Source: Cyanobacteria bacterium HKST-UBA02
GTDB taxonomy: Bacteria > Cyanobacteriota > Vampirovibrionia > Obscuribacterales > Obscuribacteraceae
Length of the DNA stretch: 6,149 nucleotides
Assembly (NCBI GenBank): GCA_020431945.1
Contig: JAGQHH010000150.1
Location: 1 to 6,149, forward strand
Direction: 5' to 3'
In this document: positions 6,134 through 6,149 of the stretch, one piece after another
Position numbering within the stretch: position 1 is the stretch's first letter
Layout of the letters: the number at the start of each line of letters is the position of its first letter
Made by a program: the position numbers and the translations under genes
Notes under the pieces: generated by a model
Seen by the model: only the letters and a program-made list of their open reading frames with translations
The model's database searches: none
What the model was told of the DNA's origin: nothing

Positions 6134-6149
6134 AAAAAAAAAAAAAAAA
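6134..6149. other. A16/T16 homopolymer at the window edge
   Basis: Sixteen consecutive A on the plus strand (T on the transcribed strand) lie directly upstream of the hisG ribosome binding site and run to the last base. The tract could be a real T-rich leader segment, the U-tract of a leader terminator, or a low-complexity artefact where an assembly stopped. No stem is visible because the sequence ends, so promoter and attenuator cannot be judged. Confidence 0.6.

Noticed and set aside
6118..6149. AAGG-AAAA-CCTT hairpin and T-tract before hisG as an attenuator
   Set aside because: The stem is only 4 bp, the T-tract lies on the wrong side for a terminator, no His-rich leader peptide is visible, and the sequence ends here.

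Overview
The window is one compact histidine-biosynthesis operon, entirely on the minus strand (transcribed from high to low coordinates). The order is hisG, hisC fused to a HAD hydrolase, hisB (dehydratase only), hisH, hisF, hisA fused to hisI(E), and then the first 34 codons of a gene that is probably hisD, cut by the window start. Adjacent genes from hisG to hisA overlap by 4 to 11 bases, and the only gap, 24 bases, lies before the last gene. There is no gene-free stretch over 300 bases, and I see no RNA gene, mobile element, CRISPR array or clear terminator.

The gene types are bacterial or archaeal, with good Shine-Dalgarno sites (AAGGA, GGAGAGG, AAGGAG, GAGGTG). Base composition is moderately GC-rich. 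The phylum cannot be fixed from the sequence alone. The fusions and the long-form HisG suggest a free-living prototroph (Spirochaetota is only a guess). The window ends in a run of 16 A and starts inside a gene, as a short metagenomic contig would.

Together the genes cover nearly the whole pathway from PRPP and ATP to histidine. HisG makes phosphoribosyl-ATP. HisE and HisI hydrolyse it and open the ring, and HisA isomerises the product. HisH/HisF form IGP, HisB dehydrates it, HisC transaminates it, and the fused HAD domain is the natural candidate for the otherwise missing histidinol-phosphate phosphatase. HisD would finish the pathway. HisG carries its own C-terminal regulatory domain, so no hisZ is needed.

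The most notable observation is an in-frame amber codon (TAG, 274-276) in the HisE part of the HisA-HisI-HisE fusion. The reading frame continues as well-conserved HisE for 48 codons after it and then ends in tandem TAG TAA. The amber sits where the family normally has Glu, so a single GAG to TAG change would explain it. A recent nonsense mutation, a sequencing error, and read-through or recoding of UAG are all open. A second point of interest is the direct HisC-HAD fusion, which assigns a likely substrate to the HAD domain.
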